Part shown: positions 46,694 through 57,003 of the stretch, piece after piece
Numbering within the stretch: position 1 is the stretch's first letter
Layout: each line of letters opens with the position of its first letter
Assembly: GCA_030737875.1 (NCBI GenBank)
Contig: CM060915.1
Location: 899,809,177-899,873,176, forward strand
DNA from: Allium sativum
Lineage: Eukaryota > Streptophyta > Magnoliopsida > Asparagales > Amaryllidaceae
Direction: 5' to 3'
DNA length: 64,000 bases
Notes under the pieces: generated by a model
What the model was told of the DNA's origin: nothing
Seen by the model: only the letters and a program-made list of their open reading frames with translations
Database searches by the model: none
Program-made: the position numbers and the translations under genes

Positions 46694-47640
46694 ATGAGCC
46701 GATATACTAGAGGTGCTGGTAGGGGAGCCAATAATGGGAATGCTGCTGACATGAGGACGATGTTTACTGACCTCATGAGAGAGATGCTTAGAGATGTACA
46801 GAGGGCAGCTCCCAATGGTGGAAATGGTGGTGGTCCAATAGTGCAGGCGCCAAGAGTCGACTTCGCCAAGATGAATAAGGATTATACTAGTCTTGGTGGG
46901 AAGTCATTCCACGGAACGGAGTCGGCTACGGATGTTCAGGATTGGTTGGATAGTTGCGAACGTATCTTCGAGGATTTGGGTATCGAGGATGCGATAAAGA
47001 GAAAGCTAGCGTCCCGTCAGTTGCAAGGGCGGGCAATGAATTGGTGGAATGCTATAAAGGCAGCTACTCCCGAAGATCAGATTACTTGGGAGCAGTTTAA
47101 GGCTCGCTTTAGCGAGAAGTTCATTCCAGCTGCTCAGAAGTCAGTGCTGTTTAAGAAGTTCTTGGAGCTCAAGCAGAATGGCAGAGCTGTCTCGGAGTAT
47201 ATTGCTGAATTTGACACTTTGTCAAAATATGGGTTATCTCTTATTGATACTGCCGAGAAAAAGAATGAGAAATTCATAACTGGTTTGGATCAGTACTTGG
47301 GGGGAAAAACTTATTAACCACATCGATGAGACGTTTGAATCGATTGTGGGGAAAGCATTAAGATCAGAAAGTCTCTACCCTAAGCCGAAGACTGAGGTTG
47401 CATCCGCAGATGTGGAGGCAAGGGTGGTTCCCAGAATAAGAGAAAGCAGAATCAGACTAAGGATGGCCAAAAGAAAAAGAATAAGCAAGATGTTGAGTGC
47501 TTCAGCTGTGGTAAGAAGGGCCATTATGCTAGTAATTGTCGGGCCAAGCCAGCGGATAGGAAGTGCTTCAACTGTGGCCAAATGGGACATCACACGGACA
47601 AGTGTCCGCAACCCCCCAAAGAAAAGCAAATGGTGAAAGC
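46694..47640 (+). pseudogene. gag: Gag of element D, broken by two indels
   Basis: Capsid/nucleocapsid protein of the retrotransposon; it would form the cytoplasmic particle that packages its RNA. I start it at the ATG at 46694, just after TTTTTCAG and before MSRYTRG; an upstream in-frame ATG exists at 46631. The capsid part (about 46850-47300) has the plant Gypsy pattern, with W residues in DWLDSCERIF and MNWWNA and a following WEQFKARF segment. The frame closes at 47317 after a G run (about 47299-47304), which looks like a one-base gain. Gag-like sequence then continues in another frame and returns to the first at about 47412. Two CCHC zinc knuckles (CX2CX4HX4C) lie at about 47500-47541 and 47560-47601. 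The indels are about 110 bp apart and compensate, leaving stops between. Confidence 0.9.
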
Positions 47641-47955
47641 ATATGCCCTTAATGTTATTCCTTCTTCGTCGAATGCCCCAACTGCGGCGGAGAAAGGAAA
47701 GAATGTCGTCATTCAAGGTATGCTTTCTGTTTACGATGTTCCTGTTAGAGTTTTGTTTGATACCGGAGCTTCCAGTTCTTTCATATCTAGTGACCTGGTA
47801 GATAGGTTGGGATTGGAGCCCGAGATTGTCGATAGACCTTTAGTAGTGACGAACCCGATTGGTGGTTCGACTAGCCTTAGCATGATTTGTCATAATGTGG
47901 TCTTATCGAGTCATGGATGCATGTTTGTTTGTGATTGCTTTGTTTGGGCTTTACT
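47641..47955 (+). pseudogene. Aspartic protease region of element D polyprotein
   Basis: Continues the frame of the zinc knuckles. The catalytic signature VLFDTGASSSFIS has Asp-Thr-Gly at 47759-47767, the expected retropepsin active site that cuts the polyprotein. The downstream hydrophobic and Gly-rich segment expected before RT (ILGVDWL, about 47967-47990) is in a different frame. A frameshift therefore lies between about 47930 and 47955, and the protease frame runs out at 47980. This copy's Gag-protease is separated from RT unless ribosomes shift frame; I see no obvious slippery site, so damage is more likely. Confidence 0.85.
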
Positions 47956-49401
47956 GGGTTTGGCATTATTTTGGGAGTAGATTGGCTCCAAAGATACGGG
48001 GTGGTGGTAGACTTTGAGGGCTTTTTAGTGACAGCTAGAGCGGATGATGAGCGGAGGATAGACTTTGGTGGTCTACCCAGTAAGGGGGTATTGGCTAGTT
48101 TTCTAAACTCCCTCGACATTCCGCATAGTGAGTTGTCAGGTTTGCCCGTGGTTGGCCAGTACTCGGATGTTTTTGAAGAAGTGACCGGACTTCCACCACA
48201 CCGAGAGATTGAGTTATGTATTGATTTGGTAAAAGATGCCAGGCCTATAGTGATGCCACTTCGTCGTATGGCACCAAGGGAGCAGCGAGAGCTCGAGGTG
48301 CAAGTCAGCGATCTTTTGAAGAAGGGATTTATCAGAAGGAGTGTTTCTGAATGGGGAGCACCAGTTGTGTTTGCTACCAAGGCGGATGGTTCCCTTCGTT
48401 TGTGTGTAGACTACCGCGAGTTGGATAAAGTGACGAGGAAGAATAAGTATCCTCTCCCGCGGATAGATGATTTGTTCGATCAGTTGAGTGGCACGAGAGT
48501 GTTCTCCCAGTTGGATCTCGCGACAGGTTTTCATCAGCTTAGAGTGGAAGCTGAGAGTATAGCTAAAACGGCATTTCGAACGCCGTCTGGATTTTATGAA
48601 TGGTTGGTTATGCCATTTGGGCTGACTAATGCCCCAACATATTTTGTGGATCTTATGAATAGGGTATTCAGAGATCAGTTGAATAAGTTTGTCCTTGTGT
48701 TCGTTGATGATATTTTGGTCTATTCGAGGACAGAGGAAGAACACAAGGAACATTTAAGAGTAGCGATGGAGGTGTTGAGAAAATACCAATTGAAAGCAAA
48801 GTTTTCTAAGTGTCACTTCTGGAAGAGGGAAGTGAGGTTCTTGGGCCATGTTGTATCAGAGAATGGTCTTGCCGTGGACCCGACAAAGGTGGCTACGGTA
48901 CAAGATTGGCCTACGCCCAAGAATGCAACAGATGTAAGAAGTTTCTTGAGGTTAGCTGGATATTATCGTAAGTTTATCCAAGGTTTCTCCAAGTTAGCAG
49001 CACCATTGACCCAGTTGACCAAGAAGAATCAAGCTTTTGTCTGGGATGAAAGGTGCGAGAATGCATTCAAAAGTCTAAAGGACATGTTGACAAGCGCACC
49101 AGTGTTAGTCATTCCTAAGGGGGATGAAGAGATGACCGTATACACGGATGCCTGTGGTACCAGATTGGGTGCTGTATTGATGCAAGGCGGTAGGGTTGTA
49201 GCTTACGCAAGTCGGCAATTGAAACCGCACGAGAGAAGATACCCTACCCAGGATTTAGAATTGGCAGCGATCGTGTTCGCGTTAAAGATGTGGAGACACT
49301 ATCTCTTGGGAGAAAGATTTGAGCTGTTTACAGATCATAAGTCGTTAAAGTATCTCTTCTCTCAGAAAGATCTGAATCTCCGTCAGCAGAGATGGTTATA
49401 G
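47935..49401 (+). CDS. pol: Reverse transcriptase and RNase H of element D
   Basis: Part of the pol polyprotein; it has no real start of its own (the ATG at 47935 is incidental). RT copies the element RNA into cDNA in the particle, and RNase H removes the RNA strand. Visible motifs are the [13 protein letters not shown] entry segment, [37 protein letters not shown], the MPFGLTNAP segment and the catalytic FVDDILVYS with Asp-Asp at 48706-48711. The RNase H domain follows with [13 protein letters not shown] (about 49141-49180), [11 protein letters not shown] and [13 protein letters not shown] stop at 49399-49401 interrupts the RNase H end (after QQRWL); the same frame continues beyond. Ty3/Gypsy assignment rests on the RT-RNaseH-integrase order and motif wording. 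Confidence 0.95.
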   Translation: MLCLGFTGFGIILGVDWLQRYGVVVDFEGFLVTARADDERRIDFGGLPSKGVLASFLNSLDIPHSELSGLPVVGQYSDVFEEVTGLPPHREIELCIDLVKDARPIVMPLRRMAPREQRELEVQVSDLLKKGFIRRSVSEWGAPVVFATKADGSLRLCVDYRELDKVTRKNKYPLPRIDDLFDQLSGTRVFSQLDLATGFHQLRVEAESIAKTAFRTPSGFYEWLVMPFGLTNAPTYFVDLMNRVFRDQLNKFVLVFVDDILVYSRTEEEHKEHLRVAMEVLRKYQLKAKFSKCHFWKREVRFLGHVVSENGLAVDPTKVATVQDWPTPKNATDVRSFLRLAGYYRKFIQGFSKLAAPLTQLTKKNQAFVWDERCENAFKSLKDMLTSAPVLVIPKGDEEMTVYTDACGTRLGAVLMQGGRVVAYASRQLKPHERRYPTQDLELAAIVFALKMWRHYLLGERFELFTDHKSLKYLFSQKDLNLRQQRWL

Positions 49402-51048
49402 TTCTTAGCTTCCTATGATTTCGATATCGCATATACACCGGGAAAGGGCAATGCGGTGGCTGATGCATTGAGTAGAAGACATGCCAGCTTAGGGGCTATG
49501 ATCCTTGAATGGAAGCAACTGGAGTATATCGCGGGGTTTGATTTCAGACCAAAGTGCGAATTGGAGCCAGTAATGTTAGCAAGTTTGACGATCAGACCCA
49601 CTTTAATTGAGCGGATCGGCTCTAGTCAGAGGGACGATCCTAACCTATTGGAAATCATCTCCAAGTTAGAAATGGGTATCGATGAGGAGATGAACAAGTA
49701 TGGGCTTGATCGAGATGGATGGCTTAGAAAGAATGGAAAGCTTGTTGTACCCAATGTCAATGGATTGAGAGATGAAGTGCTTAGAGAATGTCATCACTCA
49801 AAACTGACTATACACCCTGGTGGTAATAAGATGTATCGAGATATGAAGCAAACCTACTACTGGGAAGGGATGAAAAGAGACGTTGGGAAGTTTATATCCA
49901 AGTGCATGAATTGCCAGCTAGTTAAAGCCGAGCAAAAGAAGCCTAGTGGGTTGTTACAGCCCTTAGAAATTCTCGAATGGAAATGGGAGCAAGTCTCGAT
50001 GGATTTCATCGATGGTTTACCAAGGACTAGATCGGGACATGATAGCATATGGGTAATTGTGGATCGGTTGACTAAGAGTGCAAGATTCATACCAGTCAAA
50101 TCGACCAGAACGGCAGCTAAGTTAGCAGAATTATATATGAAGTGGGTAGTGAGATTTCATGGAGTACCTAAAAGCATTGTGAGCGACCGAGACCCGTTGT
50201 TCACTAGTGGGTTTTGGAAGAGCTTACAAGAGGCTCTAGGGTCAGAGCTACATCTCAGTACCGCATATCATCCTCAGACCGACGGTCAGACGGAGAGGGT
50301 GAATCGTATTTTGGAAGATCTCTTGAGAGCGTGTATATTGGATTTTGGTGGATCATGGGATGACCATTTGCATCTATTAGAGTTTGCATATAATAATAGC
50401 TACCAATCCAGTATCGGTATGGCTCCGTTTGAAGCTTTGTACGGAAGACCGTGTAACTCACCATCATGTTGGATAGAGACTGGCGAGAAGTTTATGCTTG
50501 GACCAGATGTGGTGAGGGAAACTTCAGATAAGATCAAGATCATTCAACAACGAATGAAGGCAGCCCAAGATAGGCAGAAGAGTTATGTTGATAAGAGAAG
50601 AAGAGACTTAAAATTCTCCGTTGGTGACTTGGTGTTTGTCAAGATTTCTCCGTTGAAGAGCATAATACGATTTGGCAGGAGAGGCAAGTTGGCACCAAGA
50701 TTTGTTGGCCCATTCCCTGTTCTTGAACTAGTCGGGAATTTGGCATACAGAATTGACTTACCAGAGAAGATGGCGGGAGTTCACAACGTATTTCATGTTT
50801 CCCAACTAAGGAAGTTCGTTCATGACCCAGATATGACTATTCCACCTGATCAGTTGGAGGACTTCGAAGTAGAACCCGAGGCGGTTGGGAATCGCAAGCC
50901 GGCCCGTATTGTCGCGCACGACATGAAGCAACTTCAAAGGAAGGCGGTGAAGCTAGTCAAGGTACAGTGGAGCGAGGATGAGAATGATTGTACTTGGGAG
51001 ACAGAGGAGGACATTAGGAAGACACACCCAGAACTCTTTGCCTGGTAA
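49402..51048 (+). CDS. pol: RNase H end, integrase and chromodomain-like tail of element D
   Basis: Same frame as the preceding segment, after its TAG stop. The first part holds YTPGKGNAVADALSRR, the end of RNase H. The integrase HHCC zinc finger has His at 49792-49797 and Cys at 49903-49905 and 49912-49914. The DD35E core has Asp at 50002-50004, Asp at 50185-50187 and Glu at 50293-50295, with 35 residues between the last two. A GPFPVLELVG...AYRIDLP segment and HNVFHVSQLRK follow, as in chromoviral integrase C-termini. The last 40 or so residues (VKVQWSEDENDCTWETEEDI) resemble a chromodomain, which in this group directs insertion toward marked chromatin. It ends at TAA 51046-51048. No further break is visible in this segment. 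Confidence 0.95.
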   Translation, partial: FLASYDFDIAYTPGKGNAVADALSRRHASLGAMILEWKQLEYIAGFDFRPKCELEPVMLASLTIRPTLIERIGSSQRDDPNLLEIISKLEMGIDEEMNKYGLDRDGWLRKNGKLVVPNVNGLRDEVLRECHHSKLTIHPGGNKMYRDMKQTYYWEGMKRDVGKFISKCMNCQLVKAEQKKPSGLLQPLEILEWKWEQVSMDFIDGLPRTRSGHDSIWVIVDRLTKSARFIPVKSTRTAAKLAELYMKWVVRFHGVPKSIVSDRDPLFTSGFWKSLQEALGSELHLSTAYHPQTDGQTERVNRILEDLLRACILDFGGSWDDHLHLLEFAYNNSYQSSIGMAPFEALYGRPCNSPSCWIETGEKFMLGPDVVRETSDKIKIIQQRMKAAQDRQKSYVDKRRRDLKFSVGDLVFVKISPLKSIIRFGRRGKLAPRFVGPFPVLELVGNLAYRIDLPEKMAGVHNVFHVSQLRKFVHDPDMTIPPDQLEDFEVEPEAVGNRKPARIVAHDMKQLQRKAVKLVKVQWSEDENDCTWETEEDIRKTHPELFAW

Positions 51049-51191
51049 GATTTTGACTTCGATTTAGTTTTCCGCATGCTAGGATAGGTTTGTTTTGCTT
51101 GTTTAGCATGTTTGATTGATGTATGTAGTTGTTAGGCATGCGAGATCCTTTGTATGTTTTGGGTTAAGGAATTTCGGGGACGAAATTTCTT

Positions 51192-51204
51192 AAGGGGGGG
51201 AGAG
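51192..51204 (+). promoter_or_regulatory. Polypurine tract of element D
   Basis: AAGGGGGGGAGAG directly before the 3' LTR, after GGGGACGAAATTTCTT, a variant of the PPT context in A, B and E. The 156 bp between the pol stop and the PPT hold no gene. Confidence 0.93.
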
Positions 51205-53811
51205 TGTAACGACCCGTATTCTACGCATCATAGGACCGTAGAATATTTATTTCTTTCACATACGAAGTCGTATGGTCATGTAACTTTGGGAGACGACTAT
51301 TGTGGTCATTTCCCATGTTCATGATTTTTCCCGATTTTTAAATGACTATTTTACCCCTAGTTGGTACTGTTTTGGCCATAACTTCTGACTGGAAAGGAAT
51401 TTTGACCTGAAACCACTTCCATTAGCTCCGGACGATGGTTTCTCTTTCCGTAGAGTGGTCACATTAGCCAAACGGACTCACCGTTTGAGAGATATGGCAG
51501 AAACAAGTTTCAGATAGTGAAAAACAGCTTAATTGGGCTTAACCGGGTGATTAGCAGCTAGGCCCAGAGGGAAATTTCGGGTTTAGAGGTATAAGAGGAC
51601 TGATTAGGGTTAGGAAATCACTTTCATTTCAGTTTTGAGCCGCCACAAATCTTCTTGAGACCTTAGTAATGGCCTCCATCCTCTAAAACCTCTCCAAAAC
51701 ACATTTTTAGTGAAGATTAAGCCTAAATTACATCAAAACAAGGCCAAATAGCAACAAAGCAAGGTTGAAGCTGCTGCTATACATAGGAATTCGACCCAAA
51801 CAGAGAGTATTTCAGATTTGGTGTTTTACTTTGTGGCCAAGGTGAGTGATTTGCATAGTTTATGCACTAATTACGGTAATTAAGGGTAATTAGTGAAGAT
51901 TAGCGAATTTATACACTAATAAATTCTAGAAAAATGTTTAGAAATTCTTAAATAATGTTGTATGCTTCTGTTAGAAATTTGGTTCGATTTGATTAAGTTT
52001 TGTTAACCCTATGATTAGTTTTACTTAAACATGCTATGGGAAAATATGAAGTTTTAGTCACTTTTGATCCATTTTGATTCATTTGAATTGTTGTTTGCTG
52101 TTTGTGGTTGCTATTACATGTTGCTATGACTCTATGGTATGTTTTATGATTGATTAGAATAGTTAAATTGGTCGAAAACGTCGTCGAATGGCGTAGAAAG
52201 CTCGCTGGAAAGTTGCAGAAATGTGCAGGTTCCTAACCGGTTCGGATCGGATGAGGGCTCGGATCGGATATGTGAACTGGGCAAGAAAACCCGACCCGAA
52301 CTGGAGTTTGCCACATAGGAGACTTGGCAAAAAGGAAGGCCGTTTACTTAGAGTTGGAGTGGACAAAAGGGGATCGGATCGGAAAAATAATGGGGGCCAG
52401 ATCGGATCGACTTGGAGACACAGGGCTCGGATCGGAAGTAAACTCTTTGGAGGACTAGCAAGAGGGAAAGCCACGCGGATCAGACAGCAAGTGGGGATCG
52501 GATCGGAATACGTGAAGAAACGTGGGAGCGGATCGGAACACGAGAAGGAAGACAGCAACCCGACCCGACCCGGAGGAGGACACCGACCCGACCCGAAGTG
52601 GAGTATCTGAACCGAACCGATGAAGGTGATGACTACCGAACCGAACCGACGAAGGTGATGACTACCGAACCGAACCGACGAGGGTGATGACTACCGAACC
52701 GAACCAAATTCTAGGACTGTTACTGCGCGACAACTCTTCTGAAGACCCACTCCAATTCGACCAAACCCGAGATGCAAAGGAAGTCCAAATGAGAAGTTAG
52801 AGCTCAAGATTCAGATGGGAATCAACGAGTTCGCTTCATGGTTGGGCTTTGCTGCGGGACGCGTGCCAAGGAGTTATCGACGTCTATAGCTTTGGACTAC
52901 TATGGTAGGAGGTACGAAGGCGGATTCAGGGCTATTATGGCATCGGTAGGACCAAGGGCTACAACCAATGAAGTGGGTCATTGAAATGTTTGGTCATGAC
53001 TCCATATGTTTAGCTTGGTCATAGCAGGGTTTCTACAAGTCGGGATTCGTCGTTACCTCAGTTTGTCTAGTGTTCCAAAGTGGTAGATATCGTACGCTTT
53101 ACGCACTGAGTGAGAGATGTGAGGATGGTTGCTATGGATGATTTGTTTGCTATCATTGTGACATGCACACCCCACCCCCGTATTCTTACACTATTTATTA
53201 TGGCACCTTAAAGTATTGTACGGTATGTGGTACTAACTCTTTGGTTGCAGGTCCAGGTTCAGGTATGGTTTAGTATACCTGTTATTATTCTGTTTAGATG
53301 CTTATCGCTCATACCAGGCTTTATATCTGACCCAGAGTTTTATGTCTCCTCTTATTACTCTGGGTGCTCACACGAGCAGACTAGAGACAGGTTAGCTGGC
53401 GATGCACGGGTAGATGATCCGGAGACGAGCAGGAGGCTTCCACGTAATATATATATAATATTCTCCCTGTGTTGTTGAAGATCACTGCTTGGGCATTGGT
53501 GGTGCATCTTCTACTTTAGCTTTCCTTTGTTAGAGACAGTAAATTTGAAAAGTTGTAATAAGCTGTATTTTTATTTCCGCTGCTCTGATGATTGATGTTG
53601 ATTTTAGTTATCAGCTTATGCACTGTCTCACCTGTTTTATGTCAAGTATATTATTATTATATTTTATTCCACGCGCTGTGAGACATTCTACAGGTTCCTT
53701 GATTAGTTCATCCCCTTCTTTCCTTTCTTTGGCGACCGTTCCGTGCTAGTCGGGCATGTGTACATCGCACTTCCGGAGGAAATACAGGCTGGTGCGGGGC
53801 GGGCCGTCACA
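51205..53811 (+). repeat. Element D 3' LTR
   Basis: A 2607-bp direct copy of the 5' LTR. Differences counted by eye are about 40 single bases, one GAACC gain in the tandem repeat and one lost TTA unit near 53660; the equal length is coincidental. TATAAG at about 51590 could be a TATA box (the 5' LTR has TATAGG there). Confidence 0.95.
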
Positions 53812-56800
53812 TCTATATTGTTTAACATCTGTGATGCAGGGAAACAGGTTGGGATTCCTCAACATTTATTTTACTATGATCCATATGATATATGATGTGA
53901 TATATAATCTGTTGTTGATTATATGTGTTTGGACGATTTTTATTATTGTTATATGGTATGTTAAAAACCATAAGCAATACTAGAAAGAAAAAAGGAGATT
54001 TTCAAAGTATATTTTGAAAATCATTTATTTATATAAAATCACTGGATTTTATATATAAAAGGAAAAAGGATTTTAATATAAGGAAGTAATTATAAAATCA
54101 ATAGAGTTAAAGAAAAATATTTGTGAATCAAATAAAAAGGAGTTATATTTGTCAAACAAATATAAAGGAAAATATTTGCAAAACAAATAGATTAGAAAAA
54201 GGGGATATTTGTAAACCATTAACAAATAGGATTTAAAAGGGAATATTTATCTTGTGATAAATAGATATATATATATATATACATAAAAGTCAGAACTTAT
54301 ATATGGAGAAAAACAGATAAATGGAATAGATAAATTTATAAATGATATTTATAAATTTAGTAATTTTTTATCATTCGATAAATGGAATATATAAGTCTGA
54401 ACTTATATAGATAAGAGATATTGGTTTTAACACCGATAGTTTTAAATAGAATGGGTACAACACACTTGTATAAGTGAAGTAACGTTATTAAAGAGAACAT
54501 TTATAAAGTGAAGAACCGTTACCAAAAGTAAATCTTTATAAATGAATAAACATTATCAAATAGGAGTTATTCGAATAAGAGAAATCGATTAGAGTTAGAA
54601 ATGATCGATTAGAGTTAATCAGTGAGGGTTAACCAGTTAGAGTTAGAGTTAACTAATTAGAGTTAATCAAATAGGAGTTAATCAAGTAGAGTTATCGAAT
54701 ATCACTTATTCGAAGTAGAGTTATCGAATGTAGTGTATTCAAGAGAGGAATAATCAAATATTGGTTATTCGAGGTGAGTTAATCGAATCTAGTTATTCGA
54801 ACGGAGTTATCGAATCTAGTTATTCGAGAGGAGTTATCAAATCTAGTTATTTGAAAGTAGTTATCAAATAGTTTATTCGAATAGAGTTAGAGTAGTTATC
54901 GAATAGTTTATTCGAATAGGGTTAGATAGTTATCGAACAGTTTATTCGAATAGAGTTAGAGGAGTTATCGAATCTAGTTTATTCGACAGGAGTTAAGTGA
55001 ATAGAGTAAATCAAATAGAGTTAAGCAAATAGAGTTAATCCAATAGGTTCAGTCCAATAGAGTTAATTGATAAGAGTTAATTGAAAAGAGTTAATCGAAT
55101 ATAGTTATTCGAAAGAAAGGTTAAGTAAGGAAGTTAGTTAAAGAAATTTAAAATAAACTTTACCTATTTTAAGGTTAGAAATGTTGTTCAGTTAAGGTCT
55201 GAGAGGTAATTATACCCCAACTTGATTGGTTTTGTTTTTAACTAAGGAATGGTTAAGGATCGGCAGAAAAGGGTGGTAAAGTGAATTTAGTAATTAAAGG
55301 AAATGGTTTGAGTTGGCATCGCGTTGGTTTGTTTAAACATCTGTCTAAGTCTAATGAAGAAGCTTTGGAAATGTTTTCCAAATAAGAAACCAGAAATGTT
55401 TTCTAATAAAGAAAACAAGAAATGGAAATGTTTTCCATTGTTAATAACGTATATTTTCCAAATTTAGAAAATAAGAAATATTGAATATAGGGAAACAGGA
55501 GATAAGTAAATTAATGAAATAAAGAGATAAATGTTGAATCATGTTTGATCGATATAAATTTCCATTTGGAAATAATATCATTGTTTTCACACCTGTTTTT
55601 CTTTGATAATTAACTCACAGACTATCGAAGTTTTGACCATTTTAACGTTGTTAATATGGAGAGACCGGTTGGATTATTATCCAAAGAACCACTCTGTATT
55701 GGCATAAGCGTTGCGAATCATATATGCCAAAGATAATTGAAGACGGAGTAAAGTGCAAGGGCTATTGTATAAGTCTTAGGTAACAGTGCCTAAGATGGAT
55801 GTACTGAATAGTGCCTTCGGTTCATCCTGTTCCTGGATGACTTGTATGGACGGATGTCTGACAGAGTATTTCCAGACGATCACGTATATTGATTTCTCGA
55901 ACCGTACCAAGAGTGGAAGCGGAGAAGGAAACTTCTTTTAGCTAACACATAATGTATGGTTGAGGACGTCAATCGGTGATTTGATGGATTTGATGATGTG
56001 GCATTCAAAGTGAATCTGGTGTGATGATAAAGCATAGCTTATAGCCTCACATCCGGTAAATGACAGAAATCGGGCAGGCAGCATGACTAAGTCGGTCGCA
56101 CCGAAGTAGGGTGTATAATCGCCTGATCTAGAGTTTCATTTATTTCTAAAATCTATTGTTGATGCTGTCCCATTCGGGAAACGGTTGCTGATCCCAACTG
56201 TTGGTGATATACATTCGATACACACAAGCGAAATGAGTGGTCGGTCATGTGTGGCCGGGTTGCAAGATGTTCTTGTTGAACCCAGTGTATTCCTTTCTAG
56301 AGGTACACTAGCGAAAGGTGGTTCCATACCTTGTCATAGTTGGAAATCCATCACCCAATACGTGCTTGCGGTTTTGATTGTATGTTATATATGTAGAACG
56401 TGAGATGAAAGCGTTTCTGCTAGATGATTATTATAGTGGTGGTTGATAGACATTATTATAATATCAAAGGGTTTTGATATAAAGATATTTTGGATTTCTT
56501 ATAAGGGAAAACCCGTTCCGTTATACGGGGCGGTCTTATGAGATATCGTTTACTTGTTCGAACTGTTTTAAACTGTTTTACTCATACCAGTCCCATGACT
56601 GACCCGGAGTTTATTTTTTTTTGTTTTCCTTAAACTCTTGGGTGCCCAATTTTGTACGGGCAGTCAAGTAGTCGGGATTTACAGATACTTGAAGAGCTGG
56701 AGCAGGAGGCTTCAGGATCATATAACTATAGTGTATTTCCGCTGTGTTGTAAATGCTGTACCTTGAAATGATATGTATATTCAAATATAGATTTATATTT

Positions 56801-56998
56801 GAAAGATATGTTATCTATTATACGTTATTCGTTCCGCTGTGAAATGTTGTGTTCTTCTTCTTCTTCTGTTCTAAATTCTATCTTATCTTTCCTCACCGTC
56901 TATATTCATTAAAATAATTATCTAGATTTCAGTGCAAATTGGGTTGGACTGGTGTTATTTGTTCAGCTCAAATTGGACCGGATTTTCGGTTCATTACA
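53812..56998 (+). repeat. Element B 3' LTR, third segment
   Basis: Homologous to about 30710-33983 of the 5' LTR, including the AT-hairpin block, the ATCGAAT/ATTCGA array (about 54690-55110) and the conserved 3' section. It ends at GGTTCATTACA, followed by the TSD GAAAA. Compared with the 5' LTR it has lost about 12 bases in the GGTTGGAGGAATCC phrase and one repeat unit near 54960. Confidence 0.9.
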
Positions 56999-57003
56999 GA
57001 AAA

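Larger units (their letters stand above)
43887..53811 (+). mobile_element. Element D: Ty3/Gypsy chromovirus (Del/Tekay-like), nearly intact
   Basis: A 9.9-kb element with LTRs of 2607 bp each, a primer site, gag-pol, a PPT and a perfect TSD TCTAT at 43882-43886 and 53812-53816, inside the 3' LTR of B. The order Gag, protease, RT, RNase H, integrase, chromodomain-like tail is that of Ty3/Gypsy chromoviruses. The long LTRs and integrase C-terminal features favour the Del/Tekay lineage; that lineage call is from memory of family features. I count about 40 substitutions and two small indels between the LTRs, so the insertion is fairly recent. It has an indel pair in gag, one frameshift after protease and one stop in RNase H, so this copy is probably unable to move on its own. 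Confidence 0.96.
28567..56998 (+). mobile_element. Element B: non-autonomous LTR retrotransposon with two later insertions
   Basis: The 5' LTR is 28567-33983 (5417 bp) and the internal region 33984-37204. The 3' LTR is split into 37205-38468, 42988-43886 and 53812-56998 by C and D. The TSD GAAAA is intact at 28562-28566 and 56999-57003, within LTR E. Summing the three pieces gives about 5.3 kb, matching the 5' LTR. The internal region has no gag or pol motif. It is probably older than A, because the LTRs show more visible differences, including a 12-base loss near 53850 between the repeats GGTTGG and GGATTCCTC. Confidence 0.92.

Noticed and set aside
47877..48753. Minus-strand frames of 167 and 179 codons
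   Set aside because: They are antisense to protease and RT, whose sense-strand motifs are unmistakable.
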